Origin: Vicugna pacos
Lineage: Eukaryota; Chordata; Mammalia; Artiodactyla; Camelidae
Reading direction: 5' to 3'
NCBI RefSeq assembly: GCF_048564905.1
Contig: NW_027328740.1
Location: 34,647,019 to 34,711,018 of the forward strand
Length of the DNA: 64,000 bases
Part shown: positions 11,239 through 24,701 of the stretch, one piece after another
Layout: every line of letters begins with the position of its first letter
Position numbering within the stretch: position 1 is the first letter of the stretch
Translations under genes and position numbers: made by a program
The notes under the pieces: generated by a model
Told to the model about the DNA's origin: nothing
Databases searched by the model: none
The model's input: only the letters and a program-made list of their open reading frames with translations

Positions 11239-14200
11239 GTGAGTGTATGTCCTTACACAAGTGGAGGAATTACTGCAGTTTTCCTGGAACTTTCTCACTA
11301 CAAGTCCATTTGATTTTTCTGTGCTAGGATTCAGTATGGCCTGCTAAAAACTCTGGAGTGAGATCTTGAAACCCTGATGAAGAGCATTATTTATTTCACT
11401 TCTCTATATGATACTCTTTTACTTTTAAAATTCAGAATTTTTGGTTGTTTCAAAAATTTTTGGGGGGGTTGGAGAATCATGTTTGCTCTTACCATCTTTG
11501 CAACCTGTTGCTTTGTGCCTCTCACCTGTCTTCTGTCACTTGTGAGGCGGTTCCATTTGTGACCCTGTCCGGGTTGTTCATGTTATAAAACATAAAGCCT
11601 GTAAAAGTACAGTCCCTTTTCCTCCGAAGACATTCCACAAATACTCCTTTAACCTGGGTGTGGTTTTAAGAAGACAGAATCTTTAGAACATGTCCTTGCA
11701 GGTTGCTAGTGCAAAATCCCAAAATCAATAGTCTAGCTCAACATCTAAAATCTTTCTAATTTACCTTGGAATTGTATGGATAATTGAAGCAGTTTGCTAA
11801 GAACTCAGACCAGGTTTAGAATACAGGCTGGTGTAGCTCAGCAGGTCCTCCCAAGCTGATGCTCTGCCAGAGGGCGGGGCCGAGGGGAGAGGGCGGGTCC
11901 TGCCCTCCCTGAGGTGACAATTTCATGGCAAAGACTTTCACCTGGTGAAGAACTTGGAGTTTCTTCTAAGAAGAGTGGGTCTGAAAAGAGTCCAAAAAGC
12001 GCGGGAGTGACAAAGTCCCATTTGTCTCAAGTAGGGGAGAGTGGCTGTGGGGCCACGTAGGAGACTCATGTGTCCAGGTGGGCAGTGTTGGTGGCTTCCA
12101 CTTGAGCGGTGGGACGGTCAGTGTTTAAAAGCGAACATATTGAAGGCATGTTTAGATGGTAAAAAGGAAAGGATGAAGGCTGTCTGTGAATGTAGGATGG
12201 AGTAAGGCCCAGGTTTCTGGGTGGATTAATGAGGTAAATGATGGTCCTTCTGTGCTCTGAGGAGGGAAAGCTTCAGAGGGAGTTCTGCGGAAATCTGATG
12301 AGTTCAGCTGTGGGTAAAGTGAAAGGTTGTTAGATGTGTGGTCTGGGAGCTCAGGTGAGAGCCAGTAGTGAGTAGGGGGAGGTGAGAGGGACTTTCAAAT
12401 AATTTTGTATTGTGAACATACAAATAAGTATGAGTAATGACACATTTAACACCTCTATATTCTGGATTTAAAGCCCAGTAACATTTTGCTATACTGACTG
12501 CAGAGGTTCTTAATATTTTTTAATAGAAATAAGTAGAAACAAAATAGTGGAGTTAGTGAGCATCTTAGAGTAGATGTGTGTCCTTGTATGTATTTTTATA
12601 CCTCATCTGTTTATAACCATAATCTACAAAAAGTTATCTTGCTTAGCATAAGAGTTAAACACAGGGACGTGACACACATTGTTGGGGGTTGAAGCTGATC
12701 TTCTCGGGCAAATTATGGACCCTCTCTTTGCCTTAGTTGCATCGTCTGTGACTGCCCCAGGGCCCCTCATCACAGCTGATTTCCTAGAGTAGATGTTGGG
12801 AGGGAGGCTGCTGAAGGGAGTAAGAGGTGGCAACTGCTAGGGATATTGAAGAGAGACAAAAACAGATTAAAGCCGATAAACTGAGTACAAATACCCTCTA
12901 AATAGAAGGAATCCCGCAGTGTTTTGAGCCGCTTATCATAAGGGAAAGAAAATCACGTGGATCCAAAGCTCTTGAGCATATGAATATTGTGGGTGGGAGG
13001 GTGTCATTATAAAAGTGTTGAGAAAAGGCCTCTTTGTTTTCCTTGACATTACCAGTAAGGATGGGGAGCAGAAGCGAAACCCTCTGCTTCACAGTTGAAG
13101 GTGCTGTTTTGTGTGAAACTGACCAAAGTTTGGAAACCAGTCATCAGCGATGCTGGCAAATGAAGAGGCTTCTGGATTGGGTGGGGCACTTGCTGTGACT
13201 TCCAGGTGACCTGCTGGCTGGGGACTGTGTGGCGGGCAGTAGTTTTGCAGGGTAGCCCGGGCATAATCCCTGGCTCTGATGCTGCTGGTCTGATTAACAG
13301 ACCTGGGCGCACACTGTCCTAATGGGGCAGCTCGGGATGTGGCCCTGCCGTGCTGAGAGCGAGAAGAGGGCTCCCCTGAGGAGGTGTCCCTGCGGAGAGT
13401 GGAAATGTACTCCTGCAGGGGAGGAAGAGCCTCTGAGCAGCGGGCCGGATGCACAGGCAAGACCAGCATGAGCACTGATGTTTCCGGGAGCCGGAAGTCA
13501 TACAGTGGCCCAAACGGCCTTGTTCCTGAGAGACTGGAGGGAATAGATGCTGAAAAGGCAGGCTAGGGTCAGACCCTGTGGTGGGTTATGAGTGACAGGA
13601 GAGGATTGTTCAGGCAGGCATGAGACAACCCTGTGGGCGTCCCAGCTGGGGCGTCACGCCGAAGGGAAGAGCAGAGTTATAGACTTTGCCACTTATTAGC
13701 TGTGTGACTTTAAGCAATATCACCCCACCTCTCTCTATATATATCTTCATCTGTAAAGTGACACAGTGACAAGGTCGTGTCATCAGAAGTATTAGCTTAG
13801 CTCTGATCCTCTTTGTCGACTCCTGTCAGTGCTTCCCTGCAAGGTTCTGCAACGGCTGCTTTTACCCTGAGACGGGAGGGCATAGAGGGACACTGTAATA
13901 CCCGAGGGAAGGAAGGGGTTGCTTTAAAAGCAGACATGTAACAGCCTGCAGCTGCAGACCTGCAGGCAGTTTGGTTGACGGTCCTTGAGAGGACTTTGGA
14001 GGCCTTAGCGTCGTCTTAAGTCTTGTTTCCCCTTGGGGACCGGATTTGCCTTTGGGGATTGATGTTGAAGATTTGAGCTTCTGCAAAGCTGTTTTCAGAG
14101 ATGGGTATATACGTAAAATATCATATAAAATAAAATGATTTACTTAACGAGTGCGAATTTGTAGCTGTTAGGAACAGCTCTGTTGGCCTGGTCTCCACGG

Positions 14201-14469
14201 GGGACACCAAGGGTCAGCAGAGCGTGCAGGAGGGCAGGCAGCCTGCAGTGCTTCTGCGGGGTGTTCTCCCCAGCAGGGCGCTCTGCTGAGTTGAGTCTTC
14301 TACGAGTTTTGTTGCCAGAGGAGCAGACAGCAAATTAATGAGTTCTAGAGGGATTGTATAATGACAGGAAGAAATAGGAACCCGGAGATTTTCCGGACTA
14401 AAACACGCTTTGGTTCCTGATTCAGTGTGTTCCATTACAGAATTGATGAGTTGTGTCTATTCTGGAACG
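11239..14469. other. Intron-like or junction DNA with old repeats
   Basis: This starts as the intron after the KNAGV-type exon. No later TRAPPC9 exon follows. Around 12150-12400 the text ('gatgagttcagctgtggg ... gtctgggagctcaggtgagagc') resembles a common ancient mammalian repeat whose family I cannot name. A MIR is listed separately at 13665. No RNA gene or intact reading frame is recognised. Several overlapping minus-strand ORFs at 13049-13513 have no recognisable product. Confidence 0.45.
13665..13775 (+). repeat. MIR SINE
   Basis: Contains 'gactttgccacttattagctgtgtgacttt' in the standard MIR order, then 'cacctctct' and 'cttcatctgtaaagtg'. Confidence 0.8.
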
Positions 14470-14957
14470 TCATTGAAATAAACGTTCAGCCTATATGTTA
14501 AGGGCTTTGTTTTATTTGGCTGGAGGACTCGAGCCGGGATGACAGCCTCTCAGATCACTCTGAGGGACTGCTCCCGAGAGGTAGGGGAGGAGCTAGGATA
14601 TATAGAAGCTTACAACAAAGACCAGGTAATTGGAACAATAAAACATTGCTTGTTATCTAAAGAAAACCAGATATCTCAAGTTCAAGTATTTACTGCTTTT
14701 CTATGTATGGTGAGAAGCAAACATTTGGGTCATTGAATTCATTCCTTTGGCAAACCCCTGGCTATCTAGGGCCAGTATCCTGTCCTTTCTTACTCTGAGT
14801 CTGCTCAGAGGGCACCACTGTGAGTGGCTGAGAGGCCGGGCTGTAGGCATGTACTCGCTGGGGGTTGGCAGCAGCTGCTGATGACTCGGATTCAGCATTC
14901 TTTGTTTACTGTCATGGTTGCAGTATTTTCATGCACATTGTAGTATTTTCACTCACA
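14470..14957 (-). repeat. LTR, left member of the ERV pair (3' LTR on minus strand)
   Basis: Matches 21130-21622 across blocks such as 'aggactcgagccgggatgac', 'tctgagggactgctccc', 'ggatatata' and 'cattctttgtttactgtc'. Small ORFs on either strand here (14539-14736, 14701-14898) are inside the LTR. Confidence 0.85.
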
Positions 14958-17900
14958 GTGCTCCCACTTGGTCCTAAATTCGACCAATATTTTGAGAGAA
15001 ATTTCATGACCAATTTTGTCCCACGGTGCTAGGATGGCTCATTCCTAGTTCAGGTGAAGAATCTTCTGAGTTGCCATTCAAGGTGTTAGTTTTTTTTGTC
15101 AGGCCCTGTTGATACTAAAAGTTCTCTGGATCACCTGTCTTACTAGTCTATTATGATACAGAAAGTGTTTACCCATCTTTGCTCATTCCCATACCTAGAA
15201 TCACACTATTATATTTATTTTATTCAGGGTTATAAATTTTATCTGTTTCTTCAAGATGTTTAGCCATCATCCATCTTGTGGGCCTAGTTACACATTGGGA
15301 AATGTAACAGACAACAATTTTATAAAATAGACAGGATATAAGTAATACAGCTAGTAACGTTCATAAAGTCACGAGTAAGAATTTAATAGTCGAGAAGTTG
15401 TATTTTTGGGTTAAAATTTTGCTTGTGTTTCTGAGTTTGATCCTATGAGAAAGTTCATATTTATGGTCAGGGTCAGAGCAGGTATTAATTGGCCAGTTGA
15501 AATCTCCCACCTTGTAAGATCAACAGTGGCCTAAACAGAACTATAAATTCTTTTTAGAATAACGTTTCTGAGGGCTATCTAGTTAGAGCCTTGGAGTAGG
15601 GAAACCCACCAAGGTAACACAGAAGTACTAGACATAGGTAATTTATCATAAACTTAACAAGTGGAGTAGTTCATAATCAAAGGTTGGAGAAATTATCAAA
15701 GTAATTGGTATACAGTCCTGGTCCAGTGTCTTGGGTCAGCTGTCTAGCTCAGATGTCATCTTCTTCTCATCCTGGTCTGGTAGCCTTTTCTCCATTTGGG
15801 CATTGTTTTCAGGGGAGCAGCACTCGATAGGCCAGTGCAGTGCAGGGGATGTTTCAGATAGGAAATGAATCGGAGACTCCGTTTCCTTCAGCTTTGGTGT
15901 GTATGGTCTGGTAAAGAGTACCTGAAAAAGGGTCCTTCCATTCAGGTTGGAGACAGTTCTTTAAGTCATGCCTGTTGCAGTATGTATAACCCCTGGCTGC
16001 AGGTCATGGGGCATTGGAACTTTACCCAAGGATAGATTTCTGAGCATCAGAAACAAACCTAGAGTATCTTTTTCATAATTCAATTAAACCGTACAGTAAT
16101 GTGACATAACAGCAAGGAATGATCTGGGAAGTGTCTTAGTAAATATGGACCTCAATTAACAAAACTAGAATTTAATATCCACTAAAATATAATTTATTTT
16201 CTCTCTTAAGTTACCCTCAGTTTTCTCAAATATAGCCAAATCAAGATTAATTTTTTACAAGTTAAGTCTGATTATTTGATCATATAGGCTTTTTTAAATT
16301 GGCTGTGTTGGAAGTTTTAATACGGAGTCTCAGGGTAGAATGTTAAGGTTTGCTAAGGCCAAGAAAGACACGTCAAGGCTTTTCATGGGTTTCTGCCTTA
16401 CAGATTTAGGTAAATTCTTTTCTCTTTAAAATCCTTAAAATATCTTTATACTCCTATATCTGTTAGGAGATGATCTCCCTAATTTGTTTGATAGAGCCAC
16501 TGGGGACCTAAGTGTTTTTAGTCTCTTGAGGGATCAGATAGAGAGAAAAGATAAGTGTTCCAAGTGTGATTACATAGGTATAATTTATCAAATTGCTGTG
16601 AACCATAACTAGCTTAAGGAGAAGAGATTCTTTACGTCTGGGAAACAGGTTAAAAGCCAGTAGTATTTCAAACAATATCAAAAATTATAACCATATTCAG
16701 CAGGTTAATCAGTCCCATGTAACTAATTCTTTTAATGAGAGTTTTCATTAGAACTTTAAAATGTCTTACCCAGTTTAGTTCAGTGCTGTAGTTTGAAATT
16801 TATTAGAAATCAGTAAATCTCCTTGAAGAGAAAGCATTTTGCAAAACCATCAGAAGAAAACAATTAACTGTCTATAAATGACAAAAGATTTAAAAGCATG
16901 GTTAAACACCGTTACACTATAATCAATAAAGAAACCTGTTCACTATACCCATAATTATCACTGGTAACATTTCAGATATGCCAGAATTTTAGGGAGTCCA
17001 TGTAATTTCTACAATACCTATATTAATAATATTTCTCATTCAATATAACCTTAGAAGTTTTATGATTCATTTGACAATTCCATGTTATTTAAAATGCCAA
17101 ATGAAACTTTATAGTTAAAAATCTCTCTTTGGGATGTTTCAGGGGCCTTCTGTAGCATCCCAAACTTAACTGGAGATTAAAAGAATTTTAATTAATTAAA
17201 TTAATTTTTATTTAATTAATTAGAATTTTATATTTGGGGAGCTTTTTGAAAGATTTCAGAACACTTGATCAGATAAACATATAGATCACTGTAAAGTAGT
17301 ACTAATTCATTAACAAGAAAATATGTCAAATGTAAAGGCAGAACAGATCAGCTAAGTGGTATAAGAAGTTTTACAATCTGTTACTGAAGGTGGATTAATA
17401 TTTTAAGAAAATTTTTTCCTCTTAACAGAGAGAAAACCAAATCTAATCTTGTTCCAGCTAACTTCTAAGATTCATTTACGTTGCCCAATTTGTTTCTAAA
17501 CTTAGCCAATTCTGACCATGTACAAAACACTTCCCTCAGGGTTCCTTTTCCACAAGCCTTCCACAGCTTTCTATACTTATATTAGTGTGTCCCTTATTTT
17601 GTCTTCCATTCAGAGGTAACCAGCTTCAGGAGAAAGTCACTATTTTTCATTAACAAAGTATTATTCCATTCTTACATCTTCCTTTACGCATTTATATTAC
17701 TTTCCTAGGATACTGAGATCATTCCCTTACTAATAGAGACTATTTCAGTGTGGCACCAACCATTTATTAATATTTCTATATACCTTTAGTTTCACTGTAA
17801 GAGGAAGTCAAATGTTAAGTAATTCGTATTTCAATGTTATTTTATCTGAAAATGGCATAGCTATTTAATAAAATCTTGTCATTTAACTTAATTTAGCACA

Positions 17901-20900
17901 CCACTAGAATTTAAAGATACCAAACACTTAGAGATTATCTTAAACATACATTTTAAAAATATATTTTAAATATTTACCCAAAGCTCTCATCTCATTTGCA
18001 TTTAATTTACTTAAAATTTTACCACAGCACATTACTTTTATTTTTTTTTTGACAAATCTGCAACAGATATAACAGGATCTTATTTGACTTTCATTAAACC
18101 TAGGTACAGTAAAGGTATTATAGTTAAGATGGATGATTTTAAAGATGTCTATATTTATTAGAACATACTTAAACTAAACAATATCAAATATTACCTTAAT
18201 ATTGAATATTTTCCAATTCACATGACACTGAAAGTCAATTTGTTCAGTTGTTATTTTAAAAATACTTAATGTTTAAGCTCTTATAATTTTACGTCAATTA
18301 AGCAGAGCTCTATGACTTTGAATTTTTTTTCTTTAGCAGTAGAAATATCTCACTTCTATAATGTGTACACAGGCTTATAATCAGAAAAAAGCTAGAGATC
18401 TCATAGCTTCACTTTAAAACTTACTTATAAGATAGGTATAATAATAGTTGGAGTAAGCTGAATTTGCTTGCTCAAATCACTAAGGCTTACTATTTATGAA
18501 ACAGACAGTTAAAATTTCTTCACAAAGGCTGAAGGACCCTTCAGAGTTCTGAGTTCTACTATGCCAAAAATTTCTTGGCCTTAAGGTTTATTTCGTTTAG
18601 CTAATTAGACTCAGTCCTAGGTCACTGTTTGTTGTATTTATATTTCTGATGTGCAAGACAAAGACACTGTCTTCCAGGTCCCCAGAGAACTGCTCTCTCA
18701 CCCATGCCGTATTTTATCTCCTTAAATGGCATTTTTGTATCAGTGAGAAGAGCTGTAAACAAAGAATTCCATGTTTTAAAACATTAAGGCTTACTTAAAT
18801 ATGTCTTCCAAAACTTGCATAAGGCATTTAGTAAGATCTCTTTTCCTTGTGTTATAAGTTAAACCCAGGGTAAACCTGTATTTTTTTATTAGCCACTCAA
18901 ATTAGTTTTTAGTTTTACATTATATTGGACGGCTTATGTAACTATATTGGTTTATTTTAATTTGTTCAATTAATATTTTCAGAGGGACAGATATGTGCCT
19001 AGCCTTATAATACCAAGAAGGGGAAGTGTTTTTCCTTTTAAACATATGTATCCCACAACATAAGCAAAAGTTTTGTATAAAGACCATTTAAATATACCAA
19101 TTTCACAAACTTTTATCTCAATTTTATTAAATCTTATACCTTTAATTTTTATATTTATTAAGTTTAATCAATAATTCTTATTTCTAGAAGGAGTGCCAGA
19201 AACCTTTTTTTGTGTGTGTGTGCATTGTATATAATTTTATAGAAGTCTCTAGGATGCCCAAGTTTCAGCCAAAGAGCTTAGGCACTTCTCAGTTTTTAAT
19301 TTCATTAATTGGTCTGTTATCCCAATTATTGATCAAGTATTTCAGTCTATATATACATATATTTCAAACTGTGGTAAGTAAAATGGGCTTGTTTGAACTT
19401 TAGTCTTGGGGGGGAGTAGGTGAACTCTTTGGCCCTTTTTTTTTTAACTTTACGTTGTGTAGTATCAAAACCCTGTATGTAAATCCAAAAATCTCCATTT
19501 TATGTATTTGATTCAAAATAACCATATAAAAATATTTATCCTTTTGGGATAAGCCACTTAATTTTTTTTTCGACATTTTTACAATCATTTTTCCAGTTAT
19601 TCAACCTAATTAACATTAATAATTCTAAGTTTTTATTAGCATATCTAGAAACATTTATTAGAAAGGAAAAACACAAACGTAGCTTTTCAAACCAGTTTTA
19701 TTTTTTTAACTAAGTTCTTAGGTTAACCATTAGATATATTTTTCTACATTTAAACTTGATTTTAATAGAAACCATAAAACAACTGTTTATAATGAGATCT
19801 CTTTAAACTTTCACCAATTAAAAAGTTTTCCAAATTAAAAAATCCATCATATGGCCGTCAAATTATATACAAATATAATATATATATAGTGATTTTAAAC
19901 CAATAAGATGAAGAGGCCCTTCCACATGAGAGTCGGGGTGTTGCCTAAATAAAATTCAAAGGTTTACTCTCCAAAAGCTAAAAGCCTTTGTGGTCCAGGC
20001 TGATGCAACAAAGTTTAAGATGGCAAAATATCTGAAAATTGGTACTATCACAGAATTGCTTAGAATCCCAATTTATTTGCGTGGCCACCATATGTACACA
20101 ATACTTGAAACTTTTGTATGGTGGAGTCCAAGGTTTCCTTTAAAAAATAAACTAAACATACATATACATACATACACACACTTAAAACACCCAGAGAAAG
20201 ATAAAACATTTACATTTCAAGGACACAGGAAGAGAAATCCAAGTTACCCCTAAAGGGGATTTTGTTTTTATAAGTTCAGAATGCCAAAAAATGTTTTTAT
20301 CAGGCCTGGTTAGTTATTTTCAGAGTGAGTTTTTTTTTTCTTATTCCCAATTAATGTTGTAAATTTTGTATGTACATAAACCTGGCTGGGGTAATAGTTG
20401 GAGACTGGCAATCTGTCATTTCTTTTTCTTTTCTTTTCTGTTCTTTATTTTTGTTTTGAAAGTTCTATTCCCCATTGTAAGGTCGGGTTCTCAGAATAAA
20501 TTTGCTAGTAAGATTTCCCACAGGGACAACTCTGTGTCATGAAGTCTTTGTGTCTACCACTCCTGGAAGATTCTCTGTCACCCGAGAAAGCTGTTACCAG
20601 CCAGGAGGATGGTCCGAATTTTGGAGTTGAAAGTTTCCTCATAAGAGTTTTACTTTTACCCTGAAAAATTCAATGTAGGTAACCAAATTGAGGAAAATAT
20701 TAGACCAGACTCTTACCTAACCACTCAGTCCTGAACCCAGTGTCTTTCAACTTGGACTCACTCAGGATGTCTCCACTGGGTGAGTATTTTCCTCATATGT
20801 TTCCACCAGCCCCACTTTGGACATATCCTCAAGGTGGATATTTCCTGTTATCTTTCAACCAGGCCCCACCCAATATGTCTCCACTGGGTGGGTAATTCAC

Positions 20901-21129
20901 CTCAGGTTCTTTCAACTGGAGGGCCACGTACCTGGATACACCGCCAGATAAACTTAGGATCATCAACCAATATGTGAGATCCGAGAACCAAGAGAGACTC
21001 ACCCAAATTCATCTGGACTCCCCGAGGAGGTGGATGGGCACAAAGGGCCACTGCTGGTACCAAGGCTCCGGTTACTTGGAGAGTTCAGGTGGAGAGAAAT
21101 CTGCTGTGGTGCTTCATGGTGTCCAAAAC

Positions 21130-21622
21130 TGTTGACTGAAATACATGTGCAGCCTAAAAGTTAAGAGTTATGTTTCATTTGGCGGGAGGACTCGAGCCGG
21201 GATGACAGCCTGTCAGAACTCTCTGAGGGACTGCTCCCAAGAGGTTGAGGCAGAGCTAGGATATATAGGAGCTTTACAACAAAGACCAGGTTGTTGGAAC
21301 AATAAAAGATTGCTTGTTATCTAAAGAAAGCCAGGTTCTCAAGTTCAAGAATTTAGTACTTTTGTATGTGTGAGAGGAAGCAAATATTTGGACTCACTGA
21401 ATTCATTTTTTAGACAAGCACCTAGCTATCTCGGGCCAGTAGCCTGTCCTTTCTTATTCTGAGTCTGCTCAGACGACACCATTGTGAGTTGCTGTAGCAG
21501 CTGGGCTGCAGGCCTGTCCTAGCTGGGGGGTGGCGGCAGCCTTTAATGACTTGGTTTCAGTATTCTTTGTTTACTGTCATGGTTGCAGTATTCTCATTCA
21601 CATTGTAGTATTTTCGTTCACA
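21130..21622 (-). repeat. LTR, right member of the ERV pair (5' LTR on minus strand)
   Basis: Starts TGTTGACTG and ends TTCACA on the plus strand, which gives TGTGAA...CAACA on the element's own strand. It aligns with 14470-14957 in direct orientation. Confidence 0.85.
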
Positions 21623-21969
21623 GACTGATTATGGATAATCTGCAACCTTGGAAAGCAACCGAGATGGAATTACTGCAGGTACCTTCTGCTTTAATAAGCC
21701 GTGTGCAAACATAAACAGGGAGGAAGCATACACTTGGATTTGGAGGTGTAGGAAAGGGATCCTGCACATTGCAGGAGAACGCAATGCAGAATTCCTTAAG
21801 TCCACCTTTCTTTACTGTAGTGGTTTCTGAGAACAGTTTATGGTAATTAACCAACATTGACAAACTGCACAAATTGCATTTAAGAGCTGGCCGGCTGAAA
21901 CTTGTGTATTGGAGAGGTGGAATTCAAAGGCAAGTGGTCAGGTGGATTGGAGAGAGATGGAGCCAAGGC

Positions 21970-22175
21970 CTGGGCCCAGATTCCGGTTTAAATTGCCATT
22001 TCTTCACCATAGGGCCTTGAAATAGAATTCAAAATCTCTTAACCTGTTGGTGAATCTGTGAAATGGGCATAACATTCGTTTCACCCTGGGATTGTTGTAA
22101 GATCTAAAGAGTATTATAGCACACATGAAGCACTTAACCCACTGGCACTTAGCAGTGTTCACTGTGTGGGGCCGC
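21970..22175 (+). repeat. MIR SINE, nearly full length
   Basis: Blocks in order: 'cttcaccatagggccttga', 'tctcttaacctgttggtgaatctgtgaaatggg', 'gggattgttgtaagatctaa' and 'catgaagcacttaacc...ggcacttagcag'. These match the MIR core and its 3' part. Confidence 0.75.
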
Positions 22176-23891
22176 CCCGCTTAGCATGTGTCAGAGCCGT
22201 AAAGGCAGCATTTGTCTGTTGAGGATGCACTTGTAGCCCCTTGGCTAGGTTATGAATTTGGTGATTTCCTATAATCCTTGTAATTCTATGTGCCATGGAC
22301 AGTTATTTTCATGGACAGATGAGGAATCTCATGGTAAAAAGACTGTATAATTTGCCCAAAATCAGACCATAATTTTGGGTGCAGAGGCCTCGGTTCAGCA
22401 TGGCCCCCTGGGCCTTCTGCCCTCTCTGTTCAGCACCAGAGCCAGATATGGAGTCGGCTGTTTCCCTGCCCAGAATATCCGGCAGGCCGCAAGACACATC
22501 TGGCCCTGTGCTGCTTGAGCAAAAACTCCGAAGGAGAGACAGTTACAAAAGGGATAAACATAAAAACAGACGACAGCAAATTGTGATCAGCTCTGAGAAG
22601 GAAAGGAACACGTCTCGCCGTGCAGAGCTGGGAGCTTTCCCGTCGAGGCTGCTCTGGGGGTGTTCATCTCAGCTAAACAATTTCTGCTGCTGCACCAAGG
22701 CAGGAAGGCAGGGCGCGTGTGGCCAGGTAGACAGGGCCTCGTTGATCGTACTCATTCCCCATTAAGCGGCAGCTTTCACGGGCACTTACCTAGTAAACAG
22801 ATGTTGGCCATAATCATCACGCACTTTGCTTGGTAGTTTTCTTGGCCCCAGCATTGAGATGAGGTCATTGAAGCTGGGGAGTTTGCTGCATGCCCGTGAT
22901 TACCTTGCAAATACCCTGACTGTTCTTTCAATCTAGACTGGTGTGGCTGTCATGTCCCAGCCCTGTGAATGGCATCGTGTAGCTTCTCCCAAGTGGCCCA
23001 AATGACTGACATTGATATGCTTAATTCGTTGGAAATAGTATGTGACAATAATAGAAAAAGGTAGTAAGAAATTGTTTGGAAAACTGGAAAAAACCTTTTC
23101 TTCCCCAGCTGGGGGAGCGTAACCCGTATCACTCACCCTACTCACTGCCTGTCACCTCCTCCCCGCCGACTCCGTGTTCATAAGCCACACTGAGCCTTGG
23201 GAGAACATTTTGCCTCATGACACTTTTGACTAGGACCTGCAACTTCTTTGTCCCTAGTTAACTCTCTCTTCAAAGCCATTCAACTTTTTGCAGGCTCCTC
23301 CACTCAGATGTAAGAATAGCCTCTTTAAACTTCTTGATGCAGCTCCTTAATGAAGATCTTGTGATGGAAACCTAGCCAAAACTGGGATGTATGCATATAG
23401 TGACTGCAACCTCAGCACTTTGTTAGTTCAGAATCAGAGGGGTGAGTGACTCAGGAAATGCTTTTTTAAGGTAACAAGGGGAAAGTGAAAGGACGCAGGC
23501 TGTGTGAGAAAGAAACATCTCAATCACAGCCAGTAAGGCACCTGTGTTCAGGATGGGGTGTGGCGAGTGCAGAGTTCTCACAAAAAATAGTGGTGTGATG
23601 GGAGCGAGGACAGTTGGGTACTTTATTGGGGAGGAAAAAAAGTGGGCTGAACATTTCCTTGTTGAACAAGAGGATTGTGACATGATGTGCTTGTATTTTG
23701 GAGAGAAGGGTTTTGTGGGGACAAGCCTAGGAGTACGCTGTATGTCTGGGGAGTCAGCACAACAGAGAAACACAGAGAACCGGGCAGACCCCAAGACCCA
23801 TGCTGGGGGAGAGACTGCCCACCAATTGGAGCCCTGGAGGCTGCTTCTGTCCCTTAGCTGTGGCCTCAGACCTCCCTTCACAGCCCAGTCC
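22176..23891. other. No recognised feature
   Basis: Unique-looking sequence. The longest frames (128 codons at 22379-22765 plus, 190 codons at 23423-23995 minus, 117 codons at 23544-23897 plus) overlap one another or neighbouring repeats and their products resemble nothing I know. Confidence 0.4.
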
Positions 23892-24526
23892 TGTTGATAC
23901 AAGAATAAAAAACGTTGGGCATGAGAAGGGCTGTGTCCCAGGCTTTCATTGAGCCCCTGGGATGTGCCCCACCAGATTTTGTTCCTTAACTTCATGCAGT
24001 AAAGAATTCAAGAGCAAGCCAGTGTTGAGTAAAGGTAGATTTATTCAGAGAGATACATTGAAATGCAAGAGAAACGTCACGAGGTGTGGGGGTTTGATGC
24101 TCATATTAGAAGTAGGTACACACTCCACAGATTGAGGGCCTTCCCCAAAGAGGGAGAGAGAGTGGTGACCGCGAGGTGGCGCTGTGTTGCTTGTTTTCTT
24201 GGGCTTGGTGGTTTCATATGCTAATAAGTAGAAGGACCAGCCTTAGGGTAAGGCGCTGGGATTCCCAGGGAGTTGGCCATTTCCCACCCTTTGACCTTTT
24301 GTGGCTAGCATTGGGACTGCCATGTTGCCTGGGGCATGTTATTGACCAAGTTACTAATACAATGGATGTTTACTGAAGCTCAAGATCTGCTAGAAGTTAA
24401 ATCTCTTCATCCTGAGCCTCAAGGCCTATTGGGGGTTGAATCCTTTAACATTTTGATGTTAATTGCTGTGGCCTTCCTTGAATGGCTGTGCTCTTCCCCC
24501 TTCCATCCTGTCTCACTGTGATGACA
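23892..24526 (-). mobile_element. Solo LTR, third ERV family (fossil)
   Basis: On the minus strand this reads as the 3' part of a class I retroviral LTR. An 'aataaat' signal is followed by 'ctttactcaacactggcttg', then 'gaattctttactgcatgaagttaaggaac', and it closes with 'cttgtatcaaca'. The plus-strand edge starts TGTTGATAC at 23892. The far edge near 24515-24528 is uncertain and I found no target-site duplication. No internal retroviral region adjoins it. Overlapping small ORFs (24176-24521) lie inside it. Confidence 0.6.
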
Positions 24527-24701
24527 CAGAGACAGCAAAGGTCTGGCCCTACCTGTGCTCTTGCATTTAACTGCGGGAGGTGTGAGGTGGGCTTATGATG
24601 ACCCTGAATGGTGAGAAAAATGTTTCAGATTTTCCTACGTGAGACATGGGGACCTGACAGCAACCTCCGCAGATTTATCTCACGGGCATTATCGCTTGTG
24701 T

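Larger units (their letters stand above)
14470..21622 (-). mobile_element. Endogenous retrovirus with two LTRs, AT-rich interior (fossil)
   Basis: Two direct repeats of about 490 bp (14470-14957 and 21130-21622) bracket 6.2 kb of strongly AT-rich DNA. Read on the minus strand, the repeats begin TGTGA and end near CAACA, with an 'ataaa' polyadenylation-like motif inside, as retroviral LTRs do. The element therefore points leftwards. The interior gives no long frame on either strand and I recognise no gag, pol or env, so it is broken throughout or descends from a non-autonomous class I (MER4-like) element. The LTRs differ from each other by very roughly 15%, suggesting an old insertion, tens of millions of years by ordinary mammalian rates. 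I could not establish a convincing target-site duplication or primer-binding site. Confidence 0.75.

Noticed and set aside
16000-20300. CRISPR-like or satellite array in the AT-rich region
   Set aside because: No regularly spaced identical repeats; the region is simply AT-rich ERV interior.
21000-21129. Possible retroviral primer-binding site beside the right-hand LTR
   Set aside because: The 18 bases next to the LTR do not match the 3' end of any tRNA that I can recognise with confidence.
23423-23995. 190-codon minus-strand ORF, the second longest in the window
   Set aside because: It overlaps a plus-strand ORF and the edge of an LTR, and the product looks random, with no recognisable domain.
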